64,000 nt of DNA from UBA5239 sp040391785 (GCA_040391785.1 JBEBXH010000008.1:1-64000), one strand, 5' to 3'; shown: positions 36,537 to 44,971, counted from the stretch's first letter. The notes: generated by a model not told the origin, from the sequence alone. Made by a program: numbers and translations.

Positions 36537-37643
36537 ATGAATACAATCGAACTGAATGACAAAAAAGTGTTGAGGGTGCCGGAGCTGGCGAACCTGCTGC
36601 GCGATAATATCGAAAAGCAACAGATTGCCGGGGATACGCCCATGGACTCCACCCGGAAGCTGGCGGACAAATACGGCGTTTCGCCGGTCACTGCCAACCG
36701 GGCCATCAACGAACTGGTCAGTCAGAAAGTGCTGTACCGGGTTCCCGGCAAGGGCACCTTTGTGTCGAAAAGCCGCTCGTGGCGCAGTACCGGCGCCCGC
36801 ATCGGGTTCTACCCCTATCAGGGCTACAACACGCACAACAGGGATTATTATTTGCAGATCGGGCTGCATTATCAGGTCACATGCAATCTGTTGAAGCAGA
36901 ATGGATACGATATATCCATCATTTCAGATGTGGAGAAAAACGATCTCTCCATTTTGAAACGGACGCTCAATACGGTCGATGCCCTGATCCTGAACAAAGA
37001 ATTCATTACTCCGGCAACTTTGCCGCTGTTGTGTTCCTACCCGTGCCCGATTATTCTGATTGATTTTCCGGTAGTATCCGATATTCCTTTTCATCAGGTG
37101 GTAGCGGACTCTTTTCGAGGGTTCAAACAGGCAGCCGACCATTTTGCCGGGCTCGGCGTCAAGGAAGTCGTGATTGCGGGAATCGCAAACACGGATACGC
37201 ATAAATCCCGCCGTCGGCTTTTTCGCCGCGTGATGGAAATATTCCATCCGGAAATTATTTTGCACGAAGACCTGACTTATAATATGATGATTAACAGTTA
37301 CGATGAAGAATGCGGCAAAAGAATTGCCGCCAAATACCTGAAACTGCCGGAGCGCCCGGCTATTTTTTCTGCCAGCGACTATATCTCTTTCGGTATTATG
37401 GAAGTGCTGGAAAAAGAAGGTTTGCGGGCAAGTGAGGACTTCAAACTTATCAGTTACGACAATCTGGAAGCCAAGGGATTCAGTCCGTACAGCGAACCGC
37501 GCCTGACTACCGTGGATTATCCGTATGAGCAACTGGCGGAAGAACTGGTCATCCTGCTGTCCGAGTTACTGGCCAAACCAGTATCCAACACCAAGATTAT
37601 CCGGGTACCGTCCGATAAAATTATCATCAGAACAACCGCATAA
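36537..37643 (+). CDS. GntR-type HTH + LacI-type effector-domain regulator
   Basis: 368 residues. Residues about 12-78 are a GntR winged helix (ELANLLRDNIEKQQIAG, DSTRKLADKYGVSPVTANRA, YRVPGKGTFV); residues about 88-365 follow the LacI sugar-binding fold (VDALILNKEF, FSASDYISFGIMEVLE, ISYDNLE, LTTVDYPYEQLAEE). Same design as the regulator at 20697-21884. No ribosome site precedes the ATG. Three 12-bp repeats surround its promoter, so autoregulation is likely. It heads a three-gene unit with a prepilin-like protein and a glycosidase-like protein, whose expression it probably controls in response to a sugar. Confidence 0.88.
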   Translation: MNTIELNDKKVLRVPELANLLRDNIEKQQIAGDTPMDSTRKLADKYGVSPVTANRAINELVSQKVLYRVPGKGTFVSKSRSWRSTGARIGFYPYQGYNTHNRDYYLQIGLHYQVTCNLLKQNGYDISIISDVEKNDLSILKRTLNTVDALILNKEFITPATLPLLCSYPCPIILIDFPVVSDIPFHQVVADSFRGFKQAADHFAGLGVKEVVIAGIANTDTHKSRRRLFRRVMEIFHPEIILHEDLTYNMMINSYDEECGKRIAAKYLKLPERPAIFSASDYISFGIMEVLEKEGLRASEDFKLISYDNLEAKGFSPYSEPRLTTVDYPYEQLAEELVILLSELLAKPVSNTKIIRVPSDKIIIRTTA

Positions 37644-37661
37644 CAAACGGAGGAATAGAAC

Positions 37662-38345
37662 ATGATAAAGAAAAATAATTTTACACTTATCGAGCTGCTG
37701 GTAGTGATTGCGATTATTGCAATTCTAGCCGCCATGCTGCTGCCGGCATTGAACAGCGCCCGCGAAAAGGCCAAAACCATTGCCTGCGTGAACAATCTGA
37801 AGCAGAACCTGACCATCATGCATCTTTATCAGGATGACAGCAGCGGCTGGATTCTAAGCTATGAAGGCGGCAGAAATAACTATGGGCGTGTCCTGATTAC
37901 CGGTGGTTATATACCGGGCGAAGCTTATTTGAGCGACCCGCTGTATGGACTGGCTCCACGCAGCTGGACCTGCTCGGTTGTGACAAAACCCAATGTACTC
38001 GAGGGCGACAAGCAGGTACGTATCAACAACTTGTATGGACTGCCCTCTACGATACTGGCCAAGGACCGGGTCACGGAAATATGGGTATCCGCCCTCGCTT
38101 ATAAGTATCAGTCGAATTTCCCGGAACCAAGCTCATTGCTCTATCTGGCCGATGCCGCCAACATCGACAACAAAACCCCGCGTTACTACTTTCGTTGGTA
38201 CGGCTCGGACAAAAATCGTCTTGCGTTGAACCACAAGGGACAGGCAGGCTCCGGATTTTTGGACGGCCATGCCGCCGTGTACAGCATGAGCACCCTCAAT
38301 ACGGACTACCGGCTCATGAATTTCACCTATTGTATTGTAGAATAA
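37662..38345 (+). CDS. Prepilin-like protein with H-X9-DG C-terminal motif
   Basis: The 227-residue protein starts MIKKNN then FTLIELLVVIAIIAIL, a prepilin leader with Asn at -1. A pilin-type helix (PALNSAREKAKTIACVNNL) and globular domain follow, and NHKGQAGSGFLDGH gives H-X9-DG. It is 18 bp after the regulator and 15 bp before a glycosidase-like gene, with a GGAGG site. This repeats the arrangement at 13232-13951. It is not one of the core gspG-K subunits and may be a dedicated pilin for this locus. Confidence 0.9.
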   Translation: MIKKNNFTLIELLVVIAIIAILAAMLLPALNSAREKAKTIACVNNLKQNLTIMHLYQDDSSGWILSYEGGRNNYGRVLITGGYIPGEAYLSDPLYGLAPRSWTCSVVTKPNVLEGDKQVRINNLYGLPSTILAKDRVTEIWVSALAYKYQSNFPEPSSLLYLADAANIDNKTPRYYFRWYGSDKNRLALNHKGQAGSGFLDGHAAVYSMSTLNTDYRLMNFTYCIVE

Positions 38346-38360
38346 AGGAAGGATACCAAC

Positions 38361-40220
38361 ATGCTGAAATACATTCTTTTTATCCTGTGCCTCGGCGGAG
38401 TCTGCCTGGCAAACGACATTGGACTTGCCGACCCGGGCTTTGAAAAGGGCGGAGCGGGCTGGGGACTGAGGCCGGGCGCGGCGGTCGAGAAAGGCACCGG
38501 GCGCAGCGCCACCCACGCGCTGAAGTACGAACAGACGAACCCCAAAAACTACTATGTAATCTCGACCAAAGCAAACCTGAAACCGGGCGCGTTTTACCGT
38601 TTCGGCGCCTGGATCAAAACAGAAAACGTCACCACTTCTCCGCAGGGCGGCGGCGCCACCATAGCCCTCGAATTCTCCAAGACCGGCGATGATGGCAAAA
38701 AAGCGTTCCTGACCGGGCGTTATTTGAAGGGCCTGACCGGTACCAACGACTGGACCTTCGTTTCCGACATCGTCCGGATACCGCACAACGCCACCAGCGT
38801 GACCGTTTCGCTCTACATCTGGAAGGGCGCGACCGGCACCGCGTGGTTCGACGATATCACGATTCAGGAACAGGGCGTCAACCTGTGGACGCTCTACACC
38901 CTGAATCCATACAACACGATCACCGGCGGCAAATGCACCATCGCCATCAGCCACGACGGCAAATCCGTGTCCGACAAACCGTTAACCGTCCGCATGCAGA
39001 TCAAGGAACCGGCTCTCACCCTGCAAACACCGGTAAAAAACGACCGCGCGGAATTCAATCTGAACAAACTGCCGTCCGGTGAATACGATGCCGAATTCAC
39101 TGTCCTGAACGACGCGAAACCCGTTTATTCGACCGTAATTCCGCTGAAAATCGATTCCGCCGCCAAGCCCACGGTGAGCGTTGACCGCCTCGGCCGCACG
39201 CTGGTGAACGATCAGCCGTTCATGCCCGTCGGAGTTTTCACCGGTGGCCTGGACGCGGGCATAATTGACACGCTGCGCGAGGCCGGTTTGAACTGCGCGC
39301 TGCCCTACGCCAGCATGAGCTTGCCGATCGAGACGCTGGACCTCGCCGCCGCCAAAGATTTCAAGGTGATTTTCTCCTGCAAAGACGTCGGCTCCACCGC
39401 CCGTTACGGGCTGCAGGAATGGCGCGGCGCCAAAGGGCAGGACGAGATCATCGCCAAGGTCACCGATTTACTCAAGGATCACCCGGCATTGCTGGCCTGG
39501 TACATCAACGACGAACAGCCGTCATCGCAGCTCAAACGCGTCACCGATATGCGCCGTCTCTTTAACCGGCTCGATCCGAACCACCCCACTTTTGGCGTCC
39601 TCTATCAATACGAAGACCTGCCGCTCTACGGCCCGACCTGCGACATTATCGGCGTCGATCCCTATCCGCTGGGCGGCAATCATATGAAAAACGCGGTTTA
39701 CGCCATGAAACAGACCCGCCTCGCCGGCCTCCCCTCCTGGACGGTGCCGCAAATCGCCAACACCGCCATTTACTATTCGGAAAAAGCCATTGCCGAACCG
39801 AAAAATCCCACCGAAGAAGGAATGCGCTCGCTGGTGATTCTGGAAGCATCTTATGGTGCCAAGGGTTTCATCTTCTACAAATTCGAGGACCTGAAAACAT
39901 GGAAACTGCCGAAAGACAATTTCAGCAAAGAATGGCCGAAAGTCAAGAACGTCGTCGCCATGCTGAAAACCCTCGAACCCTACATCATGTCCGAGTACCC
40001 GGCCGAGCTGCTGCAGGAAGGCAATGTGGTCGCCGCCCGGCTGCGCAACTCCGACGGCAAATCCGTCATCCTGATCAGTTCGATCGGCCCCGGCCCGTCG
40101 ACCGCAGAACTGAAGCTCACCGGCAAATACCGCTCCGAATACGGCCGTACCACCGTTCAAAACGGCACCTGGACCTTCCAAGGCGAGGACATCAGCTCCG
40201 ACCTGCTCTTCGAAGAATAA
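38361..40220 (+). CDS. Exported CBM + TIM-barrel glycosidase-like protein
   Basis: 619 residues with a signal peptide (YILFILCLGGVCLA). Residues about 18-172 look like a CBM4/9-type domain (DPGFEKGGAGWGL, TAWFDDITIQEQG). A beta domain (about 175-270) and a TIM barrel (about 275-530) follow, the latter with PVGVFTGGLD, LLAWYINDEQP, GVDPYPL and KGFIFYKFEDL, like clan GH-A barrels of the GH2/GH5 kind; the Glu of NDEQP is the best acid/base candidate. A short C-terminal beta domain ends the protein. AAGGAAGG ribosome site. Third gene of a regulator-prepilin-glycosidase unit; a strong terminator follows. Confidence 0.82.
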   Translation: MLKYILFILCLGGVCLANDIGLADPGFEKGGAGWGLRPGAAVEKGTGRSATHALKYEQTNPKNYYVISTKANLKPGAFYRFGAWIKTENVTTSPQGGGATIALEFSKTGDDGKKAFLTGRYLKGLTGTNDWTFVSDIVRIPHNATSVTVSLYIWKGATGTAWFDDITIQEQGVNLWTLYTLNPYNTITGGKCTIAISHDGKSVSDKPLTVRMQIKEPALTLQTPVKNDRAEFNLNKLPSGEYDAEFTVLNDAKPVYSTVIPLKIDSAAKPTVSVDRLGRTLVNDQPFMPVGVFTGGLDAGIIDTLREAGLNCALPYASMSLPIETLDLAAAKDFKVIFSCKDVGSTARYGLQEWRGAKGQDEIIAKVTDLLKDHPALLAWYINDEQPSSQLKRVTDMRRLFNRLDPNHPTFGVLYQYEDLPLYGPTCDIIGVDPYPLGGNHMKNAVYAMKQTRLAGLPSWTVPQIANTAIYYSEKAIAEPKNPTEEGMRSLVILEASYGAKGFIFYKFEDLKTWKLPKDNFSKEWPKVKNVVAMLKTLEPYIMSEYPAELLQEGNVVAARLRNSDGKSVILISSIGPGPSTAELKLTGKYRSEYGRTTVQNGTWTFQGEDISSDLLFEE

Positions 40221-40230
40221 GCTTCTTTTT

Positions 40231-40325
40231 GTCCACAAAAAAACACAAAATAGCACAAAAAAATCAATCCCATTGGCGACCGCCAATGGGATTTTTCGTG
40301 TTTATTTGTGTCATTCGTGGTTAAC
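40231..40325. repeat. Inverted-repeat element with central perfect hairpin
   Basis: Left arm 40231-40265 (CACAAAA-type units) and right arm 40292-40325 (TTTTTCGTG, TTTATTTGTG, CATTCGTGG units) are imperfect inverted copies of one another. The core is a perfect 12-bp hairpin (40266-40293). The end CGTGGTTAA also closes the array at 23308-23335. Confidence 0.8.
40266..40297 (+). terminator. Rho-independent terminator, probably bidirectional
   Basis: AATCCCATTGGC (40266-40277), loop GACC, GCCAATGGGATT (40282-40293), then TTT. A run of A precedes the hairpin, so the reverse strand also ends in T. It lies between the convergent genes ending at 40220 (+) and 40337 (-). Confidence 0.88.
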
Positions 40326-40336
40326 AAAAATGAGCA

Positions 40337-40813
40337 TCAGGTGGTCGAGCGGAAGATGTAGACACGGGAGTTTTTTTCGTCGTGGCCAATCCAGAACAGG
40401 GTTCCTTTATGGACTTTTACGTCCGGCGGCATGTCGCGCCACCAGGCAATGGGGTTGCCTTCATGATCTTCCGCTGGCGGCGGAGTGTTCTGATACTCTT
40501 TGTCGCCGCTCCTCAACAACGAGGATATTGTCTCCTCGATATCCTTCGGCGAGGCGGAAAACGCTACATAGTACCAGACATCCGGACCGCCCTGTTGATA
40601 AAAGAGGTTAATATCCCACGCCTGTTCGGGCAGTTCGATCCCCATGGACTGGATCCGCTGACGGATTTCGCGATCTTCATGCTTGAATTCATAACGCATG
40701 AAATTTTTCTTGAAATGGCGAAATCCTTGATAAAGTACGGTAACTCCGATGCCGGCCCCGAATGCCAGGACCAACAGTATATGAGTCAGGTATGGAACGA
40801 ACTTTTTGCTCAT
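40337..40813 (-). CDS. Hypothetical single-pass membrane protein
   Basis: 158 residues with one N-terminal membrane segment (about 10-30, LTHILLVLAFGAGIGVTVLY) and a soluble domain with WDINLFYQQG, WYYVAFSASPKDIEETI and FWIGHDEKNSRVYIFRS. No family recognised. Its ATG overlaps the stop of the SPFH/GYF gene by 4 bp, so the two are translated together and may act at the same membrane. Confidence 0.75.
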   Translation of the reverse strand: MSKKFVPYLTHILLVLAFGAGIGVTVLYQGFRHFKKNFMRYEFKHEDREIRQRIQSMGIELPEQAWDINLFYQQGGPDVWYYVAFSASPKDIEETISSLLRSGDKEYQNTPPPAEDHEGNPIAWWRDMPPDVKVHKGTLFWIGHDEKNSRVYIFRSTT

Positions 40814-41895
40814 GGGATCGGCGGCGGAACCGCGGCGAAGATCTGTGCCAGCTCCGGCACCGTGGCGGCTTCCTGCCAGGACGCCATGCCCTGTTTCCAG
40901 ACCATGGTGGTGCGGGTGAAGGTGCCGCTCATGGCCTGCGCTTTCAGCGTATTGACGTCATACGGACCGGCCTGCTGGCCGTTTGCCACCACGAAATATG
41001 AGCTGACCGGCGGGATCGGCGGAGGGGGCGGCTGCGCGGCCGCCTGTTGAACAGTGCCGCCGATGGCGCCGCCGAGCTGGGCACCCATCAGTACGCCGAC
41101 CATGTTGCCGGCGCCGCCGGGGTTCGAGGCCGCCGCTTTCATGGCGTCCGCCGCCTGCAGCTGGGTATAGCTGCCCATGCCGCCGAGTGCACCGACGCTG
41201 GCGCGCTTGTCCATGGCGGCGTTGACTTCCTCCGGCAGCGAAATATTTTCCACGATGAACGAGGTCAGGTCGAAACCGAGCTGGGCGAAATACGGCGTCA
41301 TGTTGCGGTGAACGCCGTCGCCGATTTCGTTATACATGGCGGCGAGGTCGAGCGCCGGGATTTTCAGTTCGCCGAGGGCATCGGAAAAGGCCGAAACGAC
41401 CTTGGCTTTCATCTGCGATTCGATATCGTCGCAGGTGAACTCCGAGCGCGCGCCGACGAAACGCGCCAGCATGTCGTTTGAATCGCCCACTTTGTACGAG
41501 AAATTACCGCGCGAACGCAGCCGCACGATGCCGAAATCGGCGTCGCGCATCATCACCGGCGTGGGGGTGCCCCACTTGCGGTCGAGCTGTTCGGTGGTAC
41601 GGATGAAATAGACCTCGGCCTTGAACGGCGAATTGAAGTTATAGGGCAGGCTCAGCAAGGTGGTCAGGATCGGAATATTCTTGCTTTCCAGCGTATAGGT
41701 ACCGGGCCCGAAATGGTCGGCGATCTGCCCCTGGCTGACGAATACCGCCTTCTGCCCCGGCCGCACGATCAGCTTAGCGTTCCACTTGATTTCGTTGTTA
41801 TGACGGTCGAAACGATGCACCAGAATCTGCGGATTCTCCTCCGGCCACTCGATGACGTCGATGAACTGCCCCTTGAAAATATTCAGTATACCCAT
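40810..41895 (-). CDS. SPFH-domain protein with C-terminal GYF_2 domain (YdjI-like)
   Basis: Start at ATG 41895 with AGGAG 8 bases upstream (361 residues); a longer frame upstream is only repeat sequence. Residues about 20-240 form an SPFH/Band 7 domain of the YdjI/virion-core type (VIEWPEENPQILVHRF, GKVFVSQGQIADHFGPGTYTLESKNIP-like features, IVRLRSRGNFSYKVGD). An Ala/Gly-rich segment (about 245-290) and a Pro-rich linker precede a GYF_2 domain (about 300-350: QQAGPYDVNTLK, GMASWQEA) that may bind Pro-rich peptides. SPFH proteins organise membrane patches. The divergent neighbour is a zinc-ribbon membrane protein, as in the YdjG/YdjI pairing known in Bacillus. Confidence 0.85.
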   Translation of the reverse strand: MGILNIFKGQFIDVIEWPEENPQILVHRFDRHNNEIKWNAKLIVRPGQKAVFVSQGQIADHFGPGTYTLESKNIPILTTLLSLPYNFNSPFKAEVYFIRTTEQLDRKWGTPTPVMMRDADFGIVRLRSRGNFSYKVGDSNDMLARFVGARSEFTCDDIESQMKAKVVSAFSDALGELKIPALDLAAMYNEIGDGVHRNMTPYFAQLGFDLTSFIVENISLPEEVNAAMDKRASVGALGGMGSYTQLQAADAMKAAASNPGGAGNMVGVLMGAQLGGAIGGTVQQAAAQPPPPPIPPVSSYFVVANGQQAGPYDVNTLKAQAMSGTFTRTTMVWKQGMASWQEAATVPELAQIFAAVPPPIP

Positions 41896-41918
41896 GTTTT
41901 TATCTCCTGTTTTTGTCA

Positions 41919-41946
41919 AATATATAACAGACAACCTGTTTTTCAA
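41919..41946 (-). promoter_or_regulatory. Probable promoter of the SPFH gene
   Basis: On the minus strand TTGAAA (41946-41941) and TATATT (41924-41919) with a 16-bp spacer. It is a moderate match, 24 bp upstream of the ATG at 41895. Confidence 0.5.
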
Positions 41947-41973
41947 CAGCGGTTCCTCGGAAAAATCCGGGAA

Positions 41974-42042
41974 ATAGGACACATAAGACAAATGGAACGG
42001 ATAGGAAACCTTTTCTATGGGTCTTATACGTCCTCTGAGTCC
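41974..42042. repeat. Inverted pair of 9-bp tandem arrays between divergent promoters
   Basis: Four units ATAGGACAC, ATAAGACAA, ATGGAACGG, ATAGGAAAC (41974-42009), a 6-base turn, then TATGGGTCT, TATACGTCC, TCTGAGTCC (42016-42042), which are the same units on the opposite strand. The whole can fold into a long imperfect hairpin. It lies between the promoters of the SPFH and zinc-ribbon genes. Confidence 0.82.
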
Positions 42043-42062
42043 TATAAATTCCTGAAAACGAT

Positions 42063-42091
42063 TTGTCAACACCTCATTTCGGGTTTATATT
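42063..42091 (+). promoter_or_regulatory. Probable promoter of the zinc-ribbon/uppP/proC operon
   Basis: TTGTCA (42063-42068) and TATATT (42086-42091), 17-bp spacer. Leader of about 20 bases to the ATG at 42119 with GGAG 8 bases upstream of it. Confidence 0.55.
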
Positions 42092-42118
42092 TAGTAAATA
42101 TAATTTTTGGAGATATTA

Positions 42119-43339
42119 ATGGGTAATCACGGATCCTGTCCGAAATGCGGCAATGAGATGCAGTTTTCGGACGAACTGAACGCACCGTATTGCGAAAACT
42201 GCGGCATCGAGGAGGCCGGGCAGAATACTCCGGCCCCCGCCGGAACCGGTCAGGCGGCCAAGCATAAGCCGTGCCCGAATTGCGGCAACGAACTGGAATT
42301 TTCCGCCAGCCACGGCGGCTTGTATTGCAAGCACTGCGGTACCGAGCAGGCGGTGCTGCGCGACCCCGATTTCAGACCCTCCGGAAGCGATTACCTGGAT
42401 ACCATAGCCCGGATGAAAGACGATTCCGAGTCCACAGAGAGCATTACGCTCGACTGCGACAACTGCGCCGCCCATATCGAACTGGCGGACAACATCGTGG
42501 CGGACCGCTGTCCCTATTGCGAGTCGCCGGTCGTGGCCATTTCGCAAAGCCGGCGGATGATCCGCCCGAGCGCGATCCTGCCCTTCCGCGTCAACTGCGA
42601 CGAAGCCACCGAGCACTACAAAAAATGGCTCAAATCCCGCTGGTTCATGCCGGGCAAAGTCAAGCACGAGGCGCGCATCCGCAAATTCAAGGGCATGTAC
42701 CTGCCGCACTGGACCTATGACAACGACACCACCACCAGTTACACCGGCATGCGCGGCATCCATTACTGGGTCACGGTCAGCTACACGGCCACGGAAAACG
42801 GCAAATCCGTCCGCAAGACCCGTCAGGAGCGCCGCACCCGCTGGTACCCGGCCGCCGGCACGGTCCACAACCGCTTCAAAAATCTGCTGGTGGCGGCCAA
42901 TCACAGCCTGCCGCCGGATCTGGTGGACAAGCTCACGCCATGGGGTCTGGAGGGGCTTCAGGAGTACCAGGCGGACTTCATCCGCGGGCATCAGGAACAA
43001 AGCTATTCGCTGCGGCTGGCGAGCGGGTTCGACCGCGCCAAGGGCATGATGGACCCGGAAATCCGCCATACCATCCGCCGCGACATCGGCGGCGACGAGC
43101 AGCGGATTCTTTCCACTTCGATTCATTACAAAAACATCTCCTACAAACTGATCCTGCTGCCGGTCTGGGAGAACCATTTCGAATTTCAAAACAAAACCTA
43201 TACGTTTCTGGTCAACGCCCGTACCGGCGAAGTTCAGGGCAAACGCCCGTGGAGCGCGATCAAGATCACCTTCTTCGTGCTGTTCCTGCTGGTCGTGGTC
43301 GGAATCATCGTGGCCTTAATCGCTCAATATAACGGATAA
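42119..43339 (+). CDS. Zinc-ribbon membrane-anchored protein (YdjG-like)
   Basis: Start at ATG 42119 (406 residues) because GGAG lies 8 bases upstream. Three zinc ribbons open the protein: CPKCGNEMQF..CENCG, CPNCGNELEF..CKHCG and CDNCAAHIEL..CPYCE. The middle (about 150-370) is a soluble domain with FKGMYLPHWTYDNDT and RRTRWYPAAG, a pattern seen in TFIIB-type zinc-ribbon proteins next to SPFH or PspA genes. One membrane helix ends it (FFVLFLLVVVGIIVALIA). It faces an SPFH gene across a shared promoter region, so a joint membrane-stress role is inferred. Followed by uppP after 3 bp. Confidence 0.83.
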   Translation: MGNHGSCPKCGNEMQFSDELNAPYCENCGIEEAGQNTPAPAGTGQAAKHKPCPNCGNELEFSASHGGLYCKHCGTEQAVLRDPDFRPSGSDYLDTIARMKDDSESTESITLDCDNCAAHIELADNIVADRCPYCESPVVAISQSRRMIRPSAILPFRVNCDEATEHYKKWLKSRWFMPGKVKHEARIRKFKGMYLPHWTYDNDTTTSYTGMRGIHYWVTVSYTATENGKSVRKTRQERRTRWYPAAGTVHNRFKNLLVAANHSLPPDLVDKLTPWGLEGLQEYQADFIRGHQEQSYSLRLASGFDRAKGMMDPEIRHTIRRDIGGDEQRILSTSIHYKNISYKLILLPVWENHFEFQNKTYTFLVNARTGEVQGKRPWSAIKITFFVLFLLVVVGIIVALIAQYNG

Positions 43340-43342
43340 ATC

Positions 43343-44152
43343 ATGGATATCAAAAATTTGCTCGAAATCATTTTCATGGCGGTGTTTCAGGGAGTCGCGG
43401 AATTCCTGCCGATCAGTTCGTCGGGACACCTGGCGGTCATCGCCAAACTCATCGGTTACAACCCCGACGAGGTCGTCACCACCGGCATTATCCTGCACGC
43501 CGGTACGCTGGTGTCGATTCTGGTGTTCTATTTTCACTCGCTGCTCAAACTGTTGACCAACAAAGAGTTCAAAACCATTCTGATGATTATCATCGGGACG
43601 ATTCCGGCGGGCGTCATCGGGATTATTTACAAGAAGCTCGGCATCGACGATTTTCTTTTCACCTGCGTACTGGTTAGCGGCATCGGCTTCCTGATTACCG
43701 CCACGTTGCTGCGGTTCGGCATGAAAACCAAAGATGAAAACGCCATTCCGCTGGAAAAAATGAACTGGAAACAGGCCCTGACCATCGGTATTGTCCAGGG
43801 GATTGCGGTACTGCCGGGGATTTCGCGCTCGGGGTCGACGATTTCCGCCGCGCTTAAGGTCGGGCTGACCAAAGCCGACTGCGCGAGATTTTCGTTTTAT
43901 CTGGCGATTCCGGCCATCGGCGGGGCCGCCTTTCTGGAGCTGCTCTCGGCCACGAAAAAAGAGGGGTTTTCCGCCGGGGCGTTCTTCACCCCTGAACTGC
44001 TGATCGGTTTCGCGCTGTCGGCGGTGGTCGGCTGGGTTTCGCTGAAACTGCTGGTGACGATGCTGAACAAGGGCAAGCTCGAATATTTTTCCTGGTACCT
44101 GTACGTGGTCGGCGCAGCCGTCACCATCTGGGGAATCATCGATTTATTTTAA
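43343..44152 (+). CDS. uppP: Undecaprenyl-diphosphatase UppP (BacA)
   Basis: 269 residues of polytopic membrane protein with both family signatures: EFLPISSSGHLA near residue 20 and PGISRSGSTISAAL near residue 155. The conserved Glu, Ser and Arg residues of these loops form the active site. It recycles undecaprenyl pyrophosphate to the monophosphate carrier for peptidoglycan and other envelope polymers, at the inner membrane. No strong ribosome site; the 3-bp gap suggests coupling with the zinc-ribbon gene. Confidence 0.95.
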   Translation: MDIKNLLEIIFMAVFQGVAEFLPISSSGHLAVIAKLIGYNPDEVVTTGIILHAGTLVSILVFYFHSLLKLLTNKEFKTILMIIIGTIPAGVIGIIYKKLGIDDFLFTCVLVSGIGFLITATLLRFGMKTKDENAIPLEKMNWKQALTIGIVQGIAVLPGISRSGSTISAALKVGLTKADCARFSFYLAIPAIGGAAFLELLSATKKEGFSAGAFFTPELLIGFALSAVVGWVSLKLLVTMLNKGKLEYFSWYLYVVGAAVTIWGIIDLF

Positions 44153-44165
44153 GGAGATATGAACT

Positions 44166-44954
44166 ATGAAAAATCCGAAATTCTACTTCATCGGCGCCGG
44201 CAAAATGGCCTCCGCGCTGGCCTGCGGTATGACCAAGGTTTTCGACAAATCCGCGATCTGCGCTTACGATAAATCCGCCGAAGCCGCCGTGGCGTTCGCC
44301 GCCAAAACCAAGGCGAGCGGCGAGTTCACGCTGGCCGACGCCGATATCGTGATCCTGGCCGTCAAGCCCCAGCACCTCGATTCCGCGGTCAAGGACCACA
44401 AGGATATCCTGAAAGACAAACTCATCGTCTCCATCCTCGCCGGTACCCGGATCGAACAGCTCCAGCAGAAAACCGGTTCCAAGCGGATCGTCCGCATCAT
44501 GCCGAACATTTCCGCCACTATCGGCGCGGGAGTCGCGGGCGTGACCAAAACGGACGCCGTCGGCAAGGGCGAATTCGCCGTCATCGAAAAAGTGTTGAAA
44601 TCCACCGGTGTTTACGAATATTTCAGCGACGAAAATTTGTTCGACGCCATCACCGGGCTCAGCGGCAGCGGCCCTGCCTTCGCGTTTGAGTTCATCAAGG
44701 CGCTGACCGACGGCGCCGTGACCGCCGGCATGCCGATGCAGCAGGCGCTGCGTATGGCCGCCGCCACGGTCGAGGGCGCCGCACAGATGGTGCTGCAGGG
44801 CGGGAACCCGTCCGATTTGCGCAATCAGGTCATGTCCCCCGGCGGTACCACTGCCGAAGGGATCCGGACCCTGGAAAAATGCGGTTTCCGAAGTGCCGTG
44901 ATCGAAGCGGTCATCGCCACCGCGCAGAAATCCCGCGACCTGGGCAATAAATAA
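44166..44954 (+). CDS. proC: Pyrroline-5-carboxylate reductase
   Basis: 262 residues. N-terminal NADP fold (FIGAGKMASALACGM), VILAVKPQHL, RIMPNISATIGAGV and the C-terminal signature GLSGSGPAFAFEFIKALTDGAV and MSPGGTTAEGI. Catalyses the last step of proline synthesis in the cytoplasm. AAGGAG site; 13 bp after uppP. Length fits the family. Its place among envelope genes is probably simply an operon of unrelated housekeeping genes. Confidence 0.96.
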   Translation: MKNPKFYFIGAGKMASALACGMTKVFDKSAICAYDKSAEAAVAFAAKTKASGEFTLADADIVILAVKPQHLDSAVKDHKDILKDKLIVSILAGTRIEQLQQKTGSKRIVRIMPNISATIGAGVAGVTKTDAVGKGEFAVIEKVLKSTGVYEYFSDENLFDAITGLSGSGPAFAFEFIKALTDGAVTAGMPMQQALRMAAATVEGAAQMVLQGGNPSDLRNQVMSPGGTTAEGIRTLEKCGFRSAVIEAVIATAQKSRDLGNK

Positions 44955-44971
44955 CCTACCGAGGTACAAAT

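Noticed and set aside
41896..42072. Extended N-terminus of the SPFH protein
   Set aside because: The extra 59 codons are translated from the inverted 9-bp repeat element and the promoter; the ATG at 41895 has a strong AGGAG site.
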